This document shows, one piece after another, positions 62,621 through 64,000 of a DNA stretch of 64,000 bases. This DNA is from Neobittarella massiliensis (ex Bilen et al. 2018). GTDB lineage: Bacteria; Bacillota; Clostridia; Oscillospirales; Ruminococcaceae. Numbering within the stretch: position 1 is the stretch's first letter; every line of letters starts with the position of its first letter. The translations under genes and the position numbers were made by a program. Where the stretch lies: the NCBI RefSeq assembly GCF_900289145.1, contig NZ_OKQO01000004.1, forward strand, positions 1-64,000, given 5' to 3'. Under the pieces are notes generated by a model. The model saw nothing but the letters and a program-made list of their open reading frames with translations, searched no databases and was not told where the DNA came from.

Positions 62621-64000
62621 CTAGTCCTGTGCCTGCACCGCTGGCGCGGTGACGGCAGCCCATTCCTGGGGAGTGCACAGCCCCTGCAGACGCTCTCTTT
62701 CAGTCAGCTCGCGGCCCGCCTGGCGGTCATAGGCCACACAGCGGCCGCCGATAACAGTGGTGTACAGGTTGCCCACGAATTCGCCGCCCTTAACGATGTG
62801 GGGCGCATCGATAAAGCCGCGCTTGATGCAGTCGGCGATGACTTCAGGGCGGGTGAGCGCGTCGTCACGGCCGTAGAAAGCGCAGATAAAGCTCAACAGG
62901 TAGCGCACCTCGCGAATGAGCTGGTTTTTGCGCTCGATGACGCGGGGGTCTTTGGCCAAGTCTACCCGGTCCTCCAGCGTGGTCTTGATCACACCGCGCA
63001 CGATCTTGCAGCTCTCGATGACGTCTTCGGGCGAGGCGATGTGCTCGGCCTCACAGAAGCCCACCACGTGGATGATGTGGGGCTGGATGGTCATCTGTAA
63101 AAAAGTGGTGGCCGCCAGCTGACCTTTGGCCACATCCAGGTCGGCACTCAAAAACGGCAGGCCGGCCCTGGTCTGCCGGTAGGTGGTAAAGGTGTCGTCG
63201 TGCAGGCTCTCCACCAGTTCCACCATCGCCAGCACCCGCGCCAGGTCCATGGGGAAACTCAGCGTATTGGGGACGTTAAACATGTACTGCGAGATATAGT
63301 GGCGCACCCCGGCATTTTTGGCATTGAGTGCAGCTATATAGCTCATGGCCACCGACATGGTGTCGTGGGCGTCGCGCAGGCCCCAGTGGTGGGGCTCGTT
63401 GGCCTCTACCGGTATACCGCGCTCGGCGTGCCACCGCATCAGCTCTACCGCCTCGCGCACCGAGGTATCGATATCCCGGTCGCCGCGGCCGTCTAATTTG
63501 TTGTACCAGCACAGCGGCACTGCGCACCAGGCGTTATTTAAGGTGTCCTTTAACAGCTGGGCCATATCGAATACGTCGGCGGTGCCGCTGTAGCAGCGGA
63601 TCAGCGGGTGGTTGCCGCGCTGGGTGGCCTCTTTCAGCGCCACAAAGTCCTCGCGGGTGCGCAGTGGTACCCCGCCGGCCCCCTCAAAGTCGGGGTTGCG
63701 CTTCTCGGGGTGGAAGAAAAACTGCTGAGTGTTCTGGTCAGGCCCTACCGACACGATGTCCAGCACCCGGCTGTCGGCGATCTTCTCAATGCCGGCCACC
63801 GTCTTTTCTACCGAGGGCTCGCCGTAGTGGTGCCGCAGCAGCGGGTAGGGGTACTTGTCGTTTATCCGCTCCACCAAGCTGTCACTGTACTTCTCCTGTT
63901 CCTGTGGGCGGCGCCCATTGCGCAAAAAGTAAAGCGAGTCGTCGATGTCGTCGGTCCCGTTAGAGATATAGCTGAAAAAGCCGGTCTCCTCGGCCACTTT
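62621..64000 (-). CDS. Glutamate-mutase epsilon-subunit-like protein (B12 mutase barrel), 5' end outside the window
   Basis: At least 460 residues are visible, and the frame is still open at the window edge. The segments PLIRCYSGTADVFDMAQLL, VEANEPHHWGLRDAHDTMSVAMSYIAALNAKNAGVRHYI and MTIQPHIIHVVGFCEAEH align in order with the barrel of methylaspartate (glutamate) mutase MutE, where this barrel binds the substrate and docks on a separate B12-binding subunit. The similarity is distant, so the substrate differs or is unknown. The gene reads into the octopine-dehydrogenase-like gene. A small B12-binding partner is expected upstream, beyond 64000. Confidence 0.65.
   Translation of the reverse strand, partial: KVAEETGFFSYISNGTDDIDDSLYFLRNGRRPQEQEKYSDSLVERINDKYPYPLLRHHYGEPSVEKTVAGIEKIADSRVLDIVSVGPDQNTQQFFFHPEKRNPDFEGAGGVPLRTREDFVALKEATQRGNHPLIRCYSGTADVFDMAQLLKDTLNNAWCAVPLCWYNKLDGRGDRDIDTSVREAVELMRWHAERGIPVEANEPHHWGLRDAHDTMSVAMSYIAALNAKNAGVRHYISQYMFNVPNTLSFPMDLARVLAMVELVESLHDDTFTTYRQTRAGLPFLSADLDVAKGQLAATTFLQMTIQPHIIHVVGFCEAEHIASPEDVIESCKIVRGVIKTTLEDRVDLAKDPRVIERKNQLIREVRYLLSFICAFYGRDDALTRPEVIADCIKRGFIDAPHIVKGGEFVGNLYTTVIGGRCVAYDRQAGRELTERERLQGLCTPQEWAAVTAPAVQAQD

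Overview
The window is chromosomal DNA of a GC-rich anaerobic Firmicute, most likely a gut member of the Clostridia (Oscillospirales/Ruminococcaceae-like). The reasons are the paired glgC-glgD genes, a fab/acc operon with a FabT-type MarR regulator, strong Shine-Dalgarno sites with many GTG/TTG starts, a butyrate kinase remnant, and a B12-mutase-like gene. No phage, plasmid, insertion sequence or CRISPR array was found. The placement is an inference from gene content; no 16S gene is present.

Layout. 1-400: tRNA-Glu(CTC) and a 5S rRNA. 400-2500: mostly non-coding, with two tandem paralogous single-pass membrane micro-proteins. 2529-18529: a glycogen locus with a GlgB-like protein, glgC, glgD, glgA, glgP and a GH13 glycosidase on the plus strand, then phosphoglucomutase and malQ on the minus strand. 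Between them lies a 2-kb degenerate stretch with a butyrate kinase pseudogene. 18775-30230: an orphan 5S gene with its own promoter, a two-gene chromate-type transporter, small membrane proteins, a MalY aminotransferase, a HAD-GNAT fusion, a metallo-hydrolase and an amino-acid ABC importer. 30557-41312: a GntR regulator, then fatty acid synthesis. fabH-fabG-fabF-accB-fabZ-accC-accD-accA run on the minus strand, while fabD-fabT run on the plus strand from a back-to-back consensus promoter carrying a FabT-like operator. 41393-42740: a decaying, more AT-rich patch with a broken XRE repressor. 42758-52618: an accessory metabolic island (aldo-keto reductase, HNH protein, PK-C domain protein, SUMF1-like protein, a TIM-barrel glycosidase-like protein, then PfkB-SIS-YjbQ-SIS-YjbQ). 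52834-60831: trmB, aldehyde dehydrogenase, a MarR-controlled heterodimeric ABC exporter, Rrf2 and a Cys-rich micro-protein. 60870-64000: a lone FakA-like domain, an octopine-dehydrogenase-like enzyme and a glutamate-mutase-E-like protein cut by the window edge.

How the genes work together. GlgC/GlgD make ADP-glucose, GlgA polymerises it, GlgP, GH13 and MalQ mobilise it, and phosphoglucomutase links glucose-1-P to glycolysis. The GlgB homologue has lost most GH13 catalytic residues, so true branching must come from elsewhere or be absent. The fab/acc genes supply malonyl-CoA and elongation, but no acyl carrier protein or enoyl reductase gene is in the window.

The best candidates for an undescribed system are the PfkB(Asn)-SIS-YjbQ-SIS-YjbQ operon, the GlgB pseudoenzyme inside an otherwise complete glycogen operon, and the mutase-E-like/octopine-dehydrogenase-like pair. 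The clearest regulatory find is the overlapping divergent fabH/fabD promoter.
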